Shown in pieces: positions 8,749 through 17,180 of a stretch of DNA of 64,000 bases. A program made the translations under genes and the position numbers. This DNA comes from DATBRC01 sp036560485 (lineage in GTDB: Bacteria > Pseudomonadota > Gammaproteobacteria > Burkholderiales > Burkholderiaceae_D): the NCBI GenBank assembly GCA_036560485.1, contig DATBRC010000030.1, positions 62,001 through 126,000 of the forward strand, read 5' to 3'. The first letter of the stretch is position 1. Every line of letters starts with the position of its first letter. The notes beneath the pieces were generated by a model. The model was not told the origin of the DNA. It made no database searches and saw only the letters and a list, made by a program, of their open reading frames with translations.

Positions 8749-8984
8749 TGTATTTGCGTATATCTGATGCGGCTTGATTGGGTTTGGCTTATTAAATCAG
8801 TGGCATGGTACGTATTGATCCTGTCCACGCGGTCTCATGCCGCTATAGTTTTGGAAAAAATCCTATTCACATTAATATTGCTAATCAATCTTGTTTGCCC
8901 AAAACCAATCCTCATGTTCTAATTTACACCTGAGATTCATCGCTATCGAGGCATAAAATCAATTCCACTCTCATTCCCATCATC

Positions 8985-9734
8985 TTGGCCACCACGATTG
9001 CGGGTGTATTCAGCATTTCTGCGGCTGCAATCTTTTCGTTCGGCCTGTTGTCGAAAATGGTCGAACGCATGGTCAGCCTGTCGGTCGGCATCATGCTGTC
9101 GACATCGTTGTTGCATGCATTGCCGGAAGCGTTTGAATCGAAGGCCGATCCGCATGCTTTGTTCGCCACTTTGCTGGCAGGATTGCTGGGATTTTTCCTG
9201 CTTGAGAAATTGGCGATTCTGCGTCACTCGCATCACCACGAAGGCGATGGCCATCATCATGCGCATGGCCATGATGCACATGAAGCGGGCAAGTCAGGCT
9301 GGATGATTCTGGTCGGCGATGGCTTGCATAATTTCACCGACGGCATTTTGATTGCCGCCGCATTTCTGGCGAATCCGCAACTGGGTCTGGTGACCGGTTT
9401 GGCGATTATTGCGCACGAAATTCCGCAGGAGATCGGTGACTTCATCGTGTTGCTCAATGCAGGATTTAGTCGTACACGTGCGTATGCGTTCAACTTGATT
9501 TGCAGCTTGATGGCAGTGTTGGGTGGCTTGCTTGGCTATTTCACGCTGGAGAAAGCGACGTCATTGATTCCGTATGTGCTGGTGTTTGCATCATCTGGAT
9601 TTATCTATATCGCGGTCAGTGATTTAATGCCGCAGATGCAGCGGCGTGCGACGCTGCGTGAAACGATTCCGCAAGTGTTGTTGATTGCTTTGGGCGTGGG
9701 CATCGTCCTCTTCTTGACGAGCCATACGCATTGA
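8985..9734 (+). CDS. ZIP family divalent metal transporter
   Basis: About 250 residues with eight predicted membrane helices. A histidine-rich cytosolic loop, HSHHHEGDGHHHAHGHDAH (about residues 82-100), and the ZIP helix IV-V motifs DGLHNFTDGI and AHEIPQEIGDF provide the metal-binding residues. Role in the family: uptake of Zn2+ or related cations across the inner membrane. The start is problematic: the frame opens after a TGA at 8931 and has no ATG or GTG before the first helix. TTG at 8985 is used here, but it truncates helix I. A GAGG at 8948-8951 stands ideally spaced before an ATC codon at 8958, from which a complete helix I would be made. Confidence 0.88.
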   Translation: MATTIAGVFSISAAAIFSFGLLSKMVERMVSLSVGIMLSTSLLHALPEAFESKADPHALFATLLAGLLGFFLLEKLAILRHSHHHEGDGHHHAHGHDAHEAGKSGWMILVGDGLHNFTDGILIAAAFLANPQLGLVTGLAIIAHEIPQEIGDFIVLLNAGFSRTRAYAFNLICSLMAVLGGLLGYFTLEKATSLIPYVLVFASSGFIYIAVSDLMPQMQRRATLRETIPQVLLIALGVGIVLFLTSHTH

Positions 9735-9743
9735 GTAATCAGA

Positions 9744-9853
9744 GTCGTCCCAGCGCACGCTGGGACCCAGTGTCGTTCGTCGTGTCTCTCAAACCCCAAT
9801 GCGGTCATCGGTTGCGAGCAACGACGCTGGATCCCTGTGTTCACAGGGATGAC
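9744..9853. repeat. Inverted repeat of the GTCGTCCCAG type between convergent genes
   Basis: GTCGTCCCAGCGCACGCTGG at the left and an imperfect reverse copy ending CTGTGTTCACAGGGATGAC at the right, each able to fold on itself. A related element lies at 46316-46396. It sits between the convergent ZIP and sseA genes, so it may act as a bidirectional terminator. Confidence 0.7.
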
Positions 9854-9868
9854 ACAGAATTGGGATGC

Positions 9869-10726
9869 TCAATTACTTCCCGTTGCGACCAGACGTGACG
9901 GGTCGGAGCACCACTCGCTCCACGAGCCGGGATAAAGCGCGGCTCCTTTCAAGCCAGCCACTTCCAACGCCAGCAAATTATGGCAAGCTGTCACGCCGGA
10001 GCCGCATTGCATGATGCTTTTTTCCGGCGAGACGATGATGGAATGCCATTCTGATTCCAGTTGTTCCGCTGACTTGAAACGGCCATCCGTTTGCAAGTTG
10101 TCTTTGAAGAAGCGATTCTTCGCGCCCGGAATGTGTCCGCCAACGGGATCAAGCGTTTCATTTTCACCGCGATAACGATCCGGTGAACGGGCATCGACCA
10201 CGATGCGTGATGGCGTGGATAAATTGGCGAGAATCGTATTGGCATCGACAATCGGCACCAAAGAAGGTGTTGCATCGATGGTGCCGCGCAATTTTTTAAT
10301 TGATTCGGTAGAAAGTGATCCGCCATGCGCTGTCCACGCAGGCAATCCACCATCCAGCACAGCCACCGCTTGGTGTCCCACCCAGCGCATCATCCACCAC
10401 AAGCGTGCGGCAAACATGTCGCCATGCGCGTCGTAGGCAATGACTTGTGACGTGTGATTGATACCCAGGCGACGCAGCGTTTCAATGAATGCATCGCGCG
10501 CAGGCAGCGGATGGCGGCCACGGAATTCACCATGCGGCCCGGTTTTGCTGCCGGAAAGATCCATATCCAGATGGACGAATTGCGCATTCGGTATATGCCC
10601 CATTGCATAAGCAGCACGGCCTGCATCCGGATTGGCTAAATCATGACGGCAATCCAATATGATCCAGTCGGCATCGTTGGCATGTTGCGCCAGGTCGGCG
10701 GCGGAAATCAGGGTGGTGTAAGGCAT
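9869..10726 (-). CDS. sseA: 3-mercaptopyruvate/thiosulfate sulfurtransferase
   Basis: 285 residues from the ATG at 10726 (MPYTTLISAADLAQ), with AAGGA eight bases upstream; a longer frame to 10882 reads through a repeat and is not credible. Two rhodanese domains in tandem: an inactive N-terminal one (about 5-135) and a catalytic one (about 160-280). The active-site loop CGSGVTA is at Cys241. CGSGVT is typical of mercaptopyruvate sulfurtransferases, which pass sulfane sulfur to thiols or cyanide. The ribosome-binding site touches the edge of the palindromic element at 10738. Confidence 0.93.
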   Translation of the reverse strand: MPYTTLISAADLAQHANDADWIILDCRHDLANPDAGRAAYAMGHIPNAQFVHLDMDLSGSKTGPHGEFRGRHPLPARDAFIETLRRLGINHTSQVIAYDAHGDMFAARLWWMMRWVGHQAVAVLDGGLPAWTAHGGSLSTESIKKLRGTIDATPSLVPIVDANTILANLSTPSRIVVDARSPDRYRGENETLDPVGGHIPGAKNRFFKDNLQTDGRFKSAEQLESEWHSIIVSPEKSIMQCGSGVTACHNLLALEVAGLKGAALYPGSWSEWCSDPSRLVATGSN

Positions 10727-10737
10727 GATATTAATCC

Positions 10738-11025
10738 TTAGGGCGTGTTGTCCATTAATCTGGGAGTGCGAACCAACCGTATGCGTTGCAGGCCTAGGCG
10801 CAGCGACGCGACATAGCGATGCTATGGCAAGGAGCTGCAACAACGGCATGCGGCGCATACGACTGGTTCCCTCCGGGTTCATGCCAAAGCGTGCGCTGGC
10901 GGCGTTGCATGGCTAGCAAAGGGAGTGAACAAGCAGTGCTTGTTCCCCTTTGCGTCGCCACGCGCCTTGCCACCACACGCTTTGGCATGAACGCATCTCC
11001 CAGATTAATGGACGACACGCCCTAA
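10738..11025. repeat. 288-bp nested palindromic element
   Basis: Outer 29-bp arms at 10738-10766 and 10997-11025 pair with one mismatch. A second pair, CATGCCAAAGCGTG near 10880 and its complement near 10977, lies inside. A further inner palindrome at 10916-10953 is built of GCAAAGGG, GAACAAGCA and their complements. The core words GGCGGCGTTGC and GCGCCTTGCCA are shared with 3143-3330 and 19939-20039, although the arms differ. No transposase is encoded; open frames inside are repeat artefacts. Confidence 0.85.
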
Positions 11026-11951
11026 ACTTCAGTAGCAATCGGATCCGTTTCAACTATCTCTTCTGTGGCGGGTTTCGCTGTCCGTGCATTGTAAAAGGTT
11101 GCAATGACGCCGCTCGCCAAAATGATGGCAATGCCCAACCAGCTGATCCAATTTAACACGTCGCCCCAGATCAAAATACCCCAGATGCTGGAGAACACGA
11201 TGCCGGTGTATTGCAGGTTGGCCGTGACGAGTAATTTGCCCAATCGGTAGGCGCGCGTCATGAATATTTGCCCCAGCGTTGCACACAAGCCGATCATCAA
11301 AAGCAGGGCAATGCCTTTGCCGCTGTGCGGGCGGGTAAGCAATGACATGCTTGTATTGTGGCTGGTTGCGATCGTGCCGACCAAACCAGCCACTACGCCG
11401 GTGATGGAAAAATAAAATACCACCCGATATTCCGGTTCGCCGAGTTGCCCTAATTTCCTTACCTGCAGATAAGCGAAGGCGGACAGAACGCCGGAGATGA
11501 GAGCAACGATGCCGCCAAACCATTGTTCGTTCTGTATTGTAGGTCGCAGCAGCAGCGCCACGCCAACGAAGCTGAGACAGATTGCAGCGATCAAGCCCCA
11601 TTCAAAACGGTTTTTGCCTTGCCACCAACCGACTGTGAAAACGATGGCAGCGATCCAGATCGGCGCGGTGTAATTGAGGGTGACCGAAGTCGCCAGCGGC
11701 AACAACGCAAAAGAATAAAACCATAGCCAGAAGGCAGTGACGCCGACTGCGCCCCGCCACAGGTGGTGCAAGGGAAAACGGGTTTTAAGCGTGCCGCCGC
11801 GCGCCCAGACAAGGGCAACAATAAACAGCGTTCCGATGATGCTGCGATACATCACAATTTCGGACGTGGAATACAACTCGGATGCGAGCTTGACGCCTAC
11901 ACCCATGATGGAGAAGGCGAAGCCGGCGAAGAGCATCCAGAGAGATTGCAT
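11022..11951 (-). CDS. EamA/DMT family transporter
   Basis: 309 residues from the ATG at 11951 (MQSLWMLFAGFAFSIMGVGV). The longer frame to 12032 would start with residues encoded by an intergenic inverted repeat and is rejected. About ten membrane helices in two EamA halves, as in drug/metabolite exporters of the RhaT/YdcZ group; the substrate cannot be inferred. The last residues are hydrophilic (TAKPATEEIVETDPIATEV). The TAG stop lies inside the right arm of the 10738-11025 palindrome, so the element's arrival probably reset the C-terminus. No strong Shine-Dalgarno was found. Confidence 0.87.
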   Translation of the reverse strand: MQSLWMLFAGFAFSIMGVGVKLASELYSTSEIVMYRSIIGTLFIVALVWARGGTLKTRFPLHHLWRGAVGVTAFWLWFYSFALLPLATSVTLNYTAPIWIAAIVFTVGWWQGKNRFEWGLIAAICLSFVGVALLLRPTIQNEQWFGGIVALISGVLSAFAYLQVRKLGQLGEPEYRVVFYFSITGVVAGLVGTIATSHNTSMSLLTRPHSGKGIALLLMIGLCATLGQIFMTRAYRLGKLLVTANLQYTGIVFSSIWGILIWGDVLNWISWLGIAIILASGVIATFYNARTAKPATEEIVETDPIATEV

Positions 11952-12003
11952 TGAGTGAGTCAGTATATTGTGTGGCGTTGGAATTAGCGTAAATGCTTCA
12001 ATT

Positions 12004-12087
12004 CCGTCGTTCCCGCGGAAGCGGGAATCCATGCTGAGCCTGCTATATCTACCGGCCTATGGATTCCCGCTTCCGCGGGAACGACGG
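12004..12087. repeat. Perfect 28-bp inverted repeat of ATTCCCGC type
   Basis: Arms 12004-12031 and 12060-12087 are exact reverse complements with a 28-bp spacer. Each arm also folds on itself (TTCCCGC GGAA GCGGGAA). The core resembles the widespread ATTCCC-N-GGGAAT repeats such as Neisseria dRS3 (resemblance by eye only). It lies between the Rieske and EamA genes. Confidence 0.85.
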
Positions 12088-12148
12088 ATGTATTGCTTGA
12101 TCTGATAGTGGTTTAATGGAGGCCAGTATTAAAATCTCTACTAAAACA

Positions 12149-13249
12149 TCAGACCGCAATTTGGGTCCGATACCACTCATGGAAATGCTGCATCCCATCT
12201 TCCATCGGCGACTGATACGGTCCGACTTCGTTCTCGCCGCGTTCCATCAAAATGCGGCGTCCGGCATCCATGCGTAATCCGATTTCATCGTCCTCGATAC
12301 AGGTTTCCATGTAGGCGGCGCGCTCGGCTTCGATGAACTCGCGTTCGAACAGCACGATTTCTTCCGGATAGTAGAACTCGACCACGTTGGTGGTTTTTTG
12401 CGGACCTTGCGGCCATAGCGTCGAGACCACCAGCACATGCGGATACCATTCGACCATGATGTTCGGATATAGCGTCAGCCAGATCGCGCCGTATTCCGGT
12501 GCAACGCCGTTGCGGAACTTCAGCACTTGCTCTTGCCACTTGCGATATTTCGGCGAACCGAATTTGGCCAAGCCGTTATTGACACCGACCGTCTGTACGC
12601 TGAAATCCTGGCCGAATTCCCAGCGCAAGTCGTCACAGGTCACGAAGCTGCCAAGGCCCGGATGGAATGGCTCAACGTGATAATCCTCCAGATACACTTC
12701 AATGAAGGTTTTCCAGTTGTAATCGCATTCGTGCACCTCAACATGGTCGAACATGTAGCCGTCGAAGTTGAGGTCTTTCGCCACGTTGAGATTGGCCAGC
12801 TTGTTGCGCACATCGACGCCGTTTTGTTCGAACAGCAAACCATTCCAATTCTGCAGAGCAGTCTTGGACAGGTTCAAACACGGCGTCTCGCCGAAATGCG
12901 GCGCACCAAGCAGCTCACCCTTGAGATCGTAAGTCCAGCGATGCAACGGACACACAATATGATTCGTGTTGCCGCGCCCATTGAACATCTTCGCCTGCCG
13001 ATGACGGCAGACGTTGGATAGCAGTTCAATGCCTTGTTGATTGCGCACCAGCATGCGACCTTCGTTTTCCCACGCAAGCGTGGCAAAGTCGCCGACTTCG
13101 GGCACCATCAATTCATGGCCGACGTAACGTGGACCAGATTGGAATAATTGCTTGATTTCCTGCTGCAACAGCGCTTCGTCAAAATAGACGTTGACCGGAA
13201 GTTGCGCGTTGGATCGCGCGAGCTTGGCAAATGTAGCCAGATCGGACAT
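12149..13249 (-). CDS. Rieske non-haem iron oxygenase, alpha-subunit type
   Basis: 366 residues from the ATG at 13249 (MSDLATFAKLARSNAQLPVN), preceded by GGGGGTGGGG; the open frame to 13276 begins with TTG and is less likely. The N-terminal Rieske [2Fe-2S] domain has CRHR and CPLH motifs (about residues 80-100). The catalytic domain has the mononuclear iron site LEDYHVEPFHPGL (about 190). Family members hydroxylate aromatic rings or quaternary amines (choline monooxygenase-like, carnitine or betaine oxygenases) and need a separate reductase. None is adjacent here, so substrate and partner are unknown. Confidence 0.88.
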   Translation of the reverse strand: MSDLATFAKLARSNAQLPVNVYFDEALLQQEIKQLFQSGPRYVGHELMVPEVGDFATLAWENEGRMLVRNQQGIELLSNVCRHRQAKMFNGRGNTNHIVCPLHRWTYDLKGELLGAPHFGETPCLNLSKTALQNWNGLLFEQNGVDVRNKLANLNVAKDLNFDGYMFDHVEVHECDYNWKTFIEVYLEDYHVEPFHPGLGSFVTCDDLRWEFGQDFSVQTVGVNNGLAKFGSPKYRKWQEQVLKFRNGVAPEYGAIWLTLYPNIMVEWYPHVLVVSTLWPQGPQKTTNVVEFYYPEEIVLFEREFIEAERAAYMETCIEDDEIGLRMDAGRRILMERGENEVGPYQSPMEDGMQHFHEWYRTQIAV

Positions 13250-13484
13250 CCCCACCCCCAAATTAATTTGCACCAACCTAAGAGAGAAAGAATCCGCAAA
13301 AACCTGTGTTCAATAAAGCTGAAACGGAAATTTTGGACAGAACTTGTAATTATACCTTAGTCCTTTTGCAACGCTAAATCCATAGGATTATTCGTATTTG
13401 GCCAAGGTGATTGCCCAGAGCGTAAGCTTGCGGATAAGATACCTTTGGACAATATATTTCCCTGCTATACGGAGGCATCGCTAA

Positions 13485-15365
13485 ATGATGCAGTCACTCA
13501 TTCGCTGGATAAGGCGCACACCTGCGCGCTGGCATGCCGTGTTTGGCGCGATGTTTGTGGTGGCGTTTGCTGCAGAACTGTTCTGGCTGCAGGGATTGAA
13601 TCTTACAGAATATCGGCTGGTTGATGCCTTTATGCGTCAACATGCATCGGAGCAGCATCCTGATCCGGATATTGTTGTGGTCGATATCGATGACCACAGC
13701 ATGGTAGAGATGCAGGAAATTGCCGGTTTGTGGTCGTGGTCGCGTGAAATCCATGCAGATTTGCTTGGTGCTTTGGCGGAATTCGGACCACGTGCGATTT
13801 TGTTTGACGTCACGTTTTCAGACCGTGACTTGCGGCGGCCCAAAGGCGATGCCATATTGTCCGACACCATCAAAGTCATGCCACAGGTTTATTTGCCTGC
13901 AGTACGATTGAACAGCTCTCTTGATGTCAATGGCGTCCCGTTAACGGAATTGAGCAAATCATTCGGCCTGACGCAAATGAACGCTGCAAATGCTCTGGCA
14001 GCTATTCAACTACCGAATGCAATCGACAAGAGCAATTGGCGGCTCGGTTTGATCAATAGCATTGAAGACGCCGATGGTGTGTTGCGACGCTATCGTTTGT
14101 ATAGCGATGTGCATGGCTGGAGATTGCCGTCTCTTCCTGCTCGTCTTGCAAAAGATTTGGGCGTGTCGTTGCCGACCGGGAGCGATTTTCTGATGCGCTG
14201 GTCAGGTGGGTTGCATCGCCACTATTCCTACAGTGAACTCTATAAGTTATTGACCGAACGGCGTCCACAATTAAATGCGGTCGATTTGCGTCAACTGGAC
14301 TCGCTGTTTCGAAACAAAGTCATCGTGATCGGTTCTTCCGCTGCCAGTGCATTCGATCATCACGTCACACCATTGGGAGCCAATCTGCCTGGTGTCGATA
14401 TTGTGGCCAACGCAATTGATAACTTGAAGAACAGGCGGTATGTGCGAATTGCTCCTGCCGGCGTGCCTTTTATCTTTGGGATGTTGTTGATTGCGGCAGT
14501 GGCATTGTCTTTTACGCGCCGCTTGAATCCGATGGCCGTTGCTGCGGCTTTGCTGGGAATAACTGCGCTGGTGCTTGTCATCGCTGATGCTGCCGTGGGT
14601 CATAACTTGTTGTTGCCGTTGGCAACGCCATTGATTTTTACATGGGCGTGGTTTTTGTTCGCAGGTATCGGCGGTTATTTGCGCGAGCGTCGCAGCCGCG
14701 AGCAGGCGGTATCTTTATTTGGACGCTTCCTCAATCCGAATGTCGTGCGGCAGATTGTCGATCAAGGCGAAACGGTGGAAAGCCTGTCGGGCCGCAACTG
14801 TAATATCACCGTATTGTTTTCCGATATACGCGGATTTACAACCTTGTCGGAAACGCGCACGCCGCATGAAGTGGTGACTTTGCTGAATCGGTATTTTGAA
14901 CGCCAAGTCGAAGTGGTATTTCGCCATGGCGGCACACTCGATAAATTCATCGGTGATTGCATCATGGCTTTTTGGGGTGCGCCGGTGGACGATCCTGAGC
15001 ATGCACAACACGCAGTTGCAGCAGCGCTGGAGATGCAGGAAGTGCTGTTGTCTTTTAAAAAAGAGCTTGAGGCAGAAGGTTCCAACGTGCTCGATTTTGA
15101 CGTCGGGATCGGTGTACATACAGGACCTGCTGTGGTAGGCTTTATCGGTGCTCAGAGGAAACTTGACTACACAGCGATCGGCGATACGGTGAACCTTGCC
15201 AGCCGTGTGGAAGGGCTGACCAAAGGCGTCGCGCGAGTACTGGTCACGCAGGACACGATGCTCGCGTGTCAGTCCTCTAGCAAATTCAGTTTCGAATCCC
15301 ATGGCGCTTTTCCTGTGAAGGGACGTGCCGCGGCGGTTGAATTATATGAACCCAGGACTCATTGA
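13485..15365 (+). CDS. CHASE2-domain class III adenylate/guanylate cyclase
   Basis: 626 residues. One membrane helix near residues 17-37, then an extracytoplasmic CHASE2 sensor (about 40-320) and a cluster of three helices (about 325-405). A class III nucleotide cyclase domain (about 430-620) follows. The metal-binding aspartates are in VLFSDIRGFTTLSE and GDCIMAFWGAP, the purine-specifying Lys in GGTLDKFIGD, and the catalytic segment is LDYTAIGDTVNLASRVEGL, all consistent with cAMP production. GGAG lies upstream of two adjacent ATGs (13485, 13488). It is the first gene of an operon: its TGA overlaps the next ATG. The signal sensed is unknown. Confidence 0.92.
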   Translation: MMQSLIRWIRRTPARWHAVFGAMFVVAFAAELFWLQGLNLTEYRLVDAFMRQHASEQHPDPDIVVVDIDDHSMVEMQEIAGLWSWSREIHADLLGALAEFGPRAILFDVTFSDRDLRRPKGDAILSDTIKVMPQVYLPAVRLNSSLDVNGVPLTELSKSFGLTQMNAANALAAIQLPNAIDKSNWRLGLINSIEDADGVLRRYRLYSDVHGWRLPSLPARLAKDLGVSLPTGSDFLMRWSGGLHRHYSYSELYKLLTERRPQLNAVDLRQLDSLFRNKVIVIGSSAASAFDHHVTPLGANLPGVDIVANAIDNLKNRRYVRIAPAGVPFIFGMLLIAAVALSFTRRLNPMAVAAALLGITALVLVIADAAVGHNLLLPLATPLIFTWAWFLFAGIGGYLRERRSREQAVSLFGRFLNPNVVRQIVDQGETVESLSGRNCNITVLFSDIRGFTTLSETRTPHEVVTLLNRYFERQVEVVFRHGGTLDKFIGDCIMAFWGAPVDDPEHAQHAVAAALEMQEVLLSFKKELEAEGSNVLDFDVGIGVHTGPAVVGFIGAQRKLDYTAIGDTVNLASRVEGLTKGVARVLVTQDTMLACQSSSKFSFESHGAFPVKGRAAAVELYEPRTH

Positions 15366-15919
15366 TGAAAAGTTCTTTATTCATACTGGTTGCGTTGTGC
15401 GCGGCAACTGTGGCGCATGCCGAATCTGCACTCACTGTACGTGCGACCGATTTGCAAGTGCAGGCACAATCGGACGCTGCAACACTAGCTACGTTGCCTG
15501 AGAATACCAAGGTCGACGTGTTGCGACGGGTCGGTGCATGGGATGAAGTCAAGACTTCAGCCGGACAAACCGGTTGGGTGCGCATGCTTAATTTGCGTTT
15601 TGATGTGAATAACACGTCAAAAGGAAACGGCGCAGCAGGCTCACTGAATGCGTTGACCGGATTGCTGTCGACGGGGCGCACTTCCAACACGGCGACTGTT
15701 ACCACCGGTGTACGTGGCCTGACCGAAGAAGATTTGAAAAATGCGAATGCCAATCCGGCAGAGCTGGAAAAAATGCAGCGCTTTGCAGCCGATAAGGCTA
15801 CCGCGGAGCGTTTTGCCCAGCGCACTAAATTATCAGCGGCCAAGGTTGAATATTTGCAGGAAAGTGCCGTGACGTCGGCGCCGGCAGCGGCTTCGCCTGC
15901 TACTGAAGTACCGCATTAA
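15365..15919 (+). CDS. Periplasmic SH3-domain protein
   Basis: 184 residues from the ATG at 15365, whose A is shared with the TGA stop of the cyclase gene (TGATG), so translation is probably coupled. A signal peptide (MKSSLFILVALCAATVAHA) is followed by a bacterial SH3 domain: LTVRATDLQVQAQSDAATLA, then WDEVKTSAGQTGWVRMLNL. The second half is Ala-rich with no known domain. SH3b domains usually bind peptidoglycan or proteins. Placed between a cyclase and an M48 protease, it may be part of a cell-envelope sensing or processing unit, but this is inference. Confidence 0.83.
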   Translation: MKSSLFILVALCAATVAHAESALTVRATDLQVQAQSDAATLATLPENTKVDVLRRVGAWDEVKTSAGQTGWVRMLNLRFDVNNTSKGNGAAGSLNALTGLLSTGRTSNTATVTTGVRGLTEEDLKNANANPAELEKMQRFAADKATAERFAQRTKLSAAKVEYLQESAVTSAPAAASPATEVPH

Positions 15920-15930
15920 GAGGATCGGAC

Positions 15931-16761
15931 ATGCGAACTCTCTCTCGTTTATTGGTCGGCGCCATATGCGTCACGATGTCATTGTCCGCCATCGCAGATG
16001 GAAAATTTGATTTCAATAACCTTCTCGGTAACATCACAAAGGCAGTGAAAGGCACCAGCGAACCGGATGAAATCCGTATGGGTCAGGACTTTGCAGCGAC
16101 CTTGCTTGGCGCAAAACCACTGGTTGCTGATCCGCGTTTGCAGCGCTATGTCAATGCATTGGGGCGCTGGTTGGCATTACAGACGGAACGGCCGGATCTG
16201 CCATGGACATTTGGTGTGCTGGATGATCCAGGCTTCAATGCGTTTGCGACGCCAGGCGGTTATATCTTCGTCACCAAAGGGCTTGTCATGCGCATGCATA
16301 ACGAAGCGGAACTGGCCGGTGTGTTATCGCATGAGATTGGACATGTACTGCGCAAGCACCATCTGCACGCTGCACAGAAGGCAGCCGGGTTTTCTGCGTT
16401 AAGCGATTTATTCAGCACTGCTGGTAAAGGCGGCAGTGAAAAAGCCAAAGAAGCGGTTGTCGACCTTACGCGCAAGCTTTATACGAGTGGCCTCGACAAG
16501 AGTGATGAATTTGAAGCAGACCGTATCGGTGTCGTCATTGCTGCCCGCGCCGGTTACGATGCCTATGGTTTGCCTTCCGTGCTGCAAGCGTTGCAAGCGC
16601 AGAATGCGCAAGATGCCGATTTTGCATTGTTGTTCAAAACCCACCCGGCGCCAGCTGCACGTATCGATATGCTTAATAAGTTAATGCAAGACAAGTTTGA
16701 TGGTTTGCATGGTTCGCTTGGCAAACCAATCAAGGACCGTTTGATTGAATTCAGCAAGTAA
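15931..16761 (+). CDS. M48 family zinc metalloprotease
   Basis: 276 residues. Signal peptide about 1-22 (ending LSAIADG), then a Ste24/HtpX-like M48 catalytic domain with the zinc motif HEIGH (His134, Glu135, His138). The third ligand is likely Glu in the downstream DKSDEFEADRIG segment. It has no extra membrane helices, so it should be a soluble periplasmic or lipid-free peptidase like the BepA/YcaL group, but without a TPR domain. AGAGGAT precedes the ATG. It ends the cyclase-SH3-protease operon, with only 11 bases after the SH3 gene. Confidence 0.9.
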   Translation: MRTLSRLLVGAICVTMSLSAIADGKFDFNNLLGNITKAVKGTSEPDEIRMGQDFAATLLGAKPLVADPRLQRYVNALGRWLALQTERPDLPWTFGVLDDPGFNAFATPGGYIFVTKGLVMRMHNEAELAGVLSHEIGHVLRKHHLHAAQKAAGFSALSDLFSTAGKGGSEKAKEAVVDLTRKLYTSGLDKSDEFEADRIGVVIAARAGYDAYGLPSVLQALQAQNAQDADFALLFKTHPAPAARIDMLNKLMQDKFDGLHGSLGKPIKDRLIEFSK

Positions 16762-16877
16762 TTGTTCTCATATCGCCATAACTCCGTCCTTATTGATTGA
16801 AAAAGTGGCCGGCAGGAAAGAATTTTTTCTTGGCGAAGACAAGTGTCGGTTTTCCGGTTTGTTTGTCCATTTTTAAG

Positions 16878-16891
16878 ACCTAAGCTTAGGT
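16878..16891. promoter_or_regulatory. 14-bp perfect palindrome upstream of xseB
   Basis: ACCTAAGCTTAGGT, 41 bases before the xseB start, in an AT-richer intergenic region. It could be an operator for a dimeric regulator of the xseB-ispA-dxs operon. No matching regulator family was recognised, and the site may be chance. Confidence 0.3.
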
Positions 16892-16931
16892 TTGTTCTAA
16901 AATAACGGGTTACACTTTAATTGCCCCGGAC

Positions 16932-17180
16932 ATGTCAAAAAAACTAACGTCTTCCACTCAACCGGCCTCGTTTGAAGAGGCAATGGCCGAGTTGCAACAG
17001 TTGGTTACGAAGATGGAGGCAGGCGAGTTGCCTTTAGAGGCTTCAGTTGCAGCATACAAACGTGGCTCAGAGTTGGTTAAATATTGCGCGGCTCAACTCG
17101 ACAAAGTTGACAGTCAGGTCAAGGTTCTGGAGGCTGACATACTCAAGCCGTTTTCTGGCGAGGTTGAGGCGGACGAATGA
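16932..17180 (+). CDS. xseB: Exodeoxyribonuclease VII small subunit
   Basis: 82 residues, normal for XseB. The core FEEAMAELQQLVTKMEAGEL and LEASVAAYKRGSELVKYC is the family signature. It forms the multi-subunit exonuclease VII with XseA, which degrades single-stranded DNA; xseA is not in this window. Its stop overlaps the ispA start (ATGA at 17177-17180). The xseB-ispA-dxs order is widely conserved in proteobacteria and supports the assignment. Confidence 0.95.
   Translation: MSKKLTSSTQPASFEEAMAELQQLVTKMEAGELPLEASVAAYKRGSELVKYCAAQLDKVDSQVKVLEADILKPFSGEVEADE

Noticed and set aside
9735..9868. Possible tRNA or small RNA gene in the hairpin-rich gap
   Set aside because: No acceptor stem/CCA or cloverleaf; the hairpins are those of a dispersed inverted repeat seen again at 46316.
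10794..11025. Short frames inside the 288-bp palindrome
   Set aside because: They lie in a repeat with nested inverted arms and have no family features.
12033..13249. Rieske gene and EamA gene as part of one catabolic operon
   Set aside because: They are separated by a repeat-filled gap of about 200 bp, with no reductase or pathway enzymes to support a shared route.
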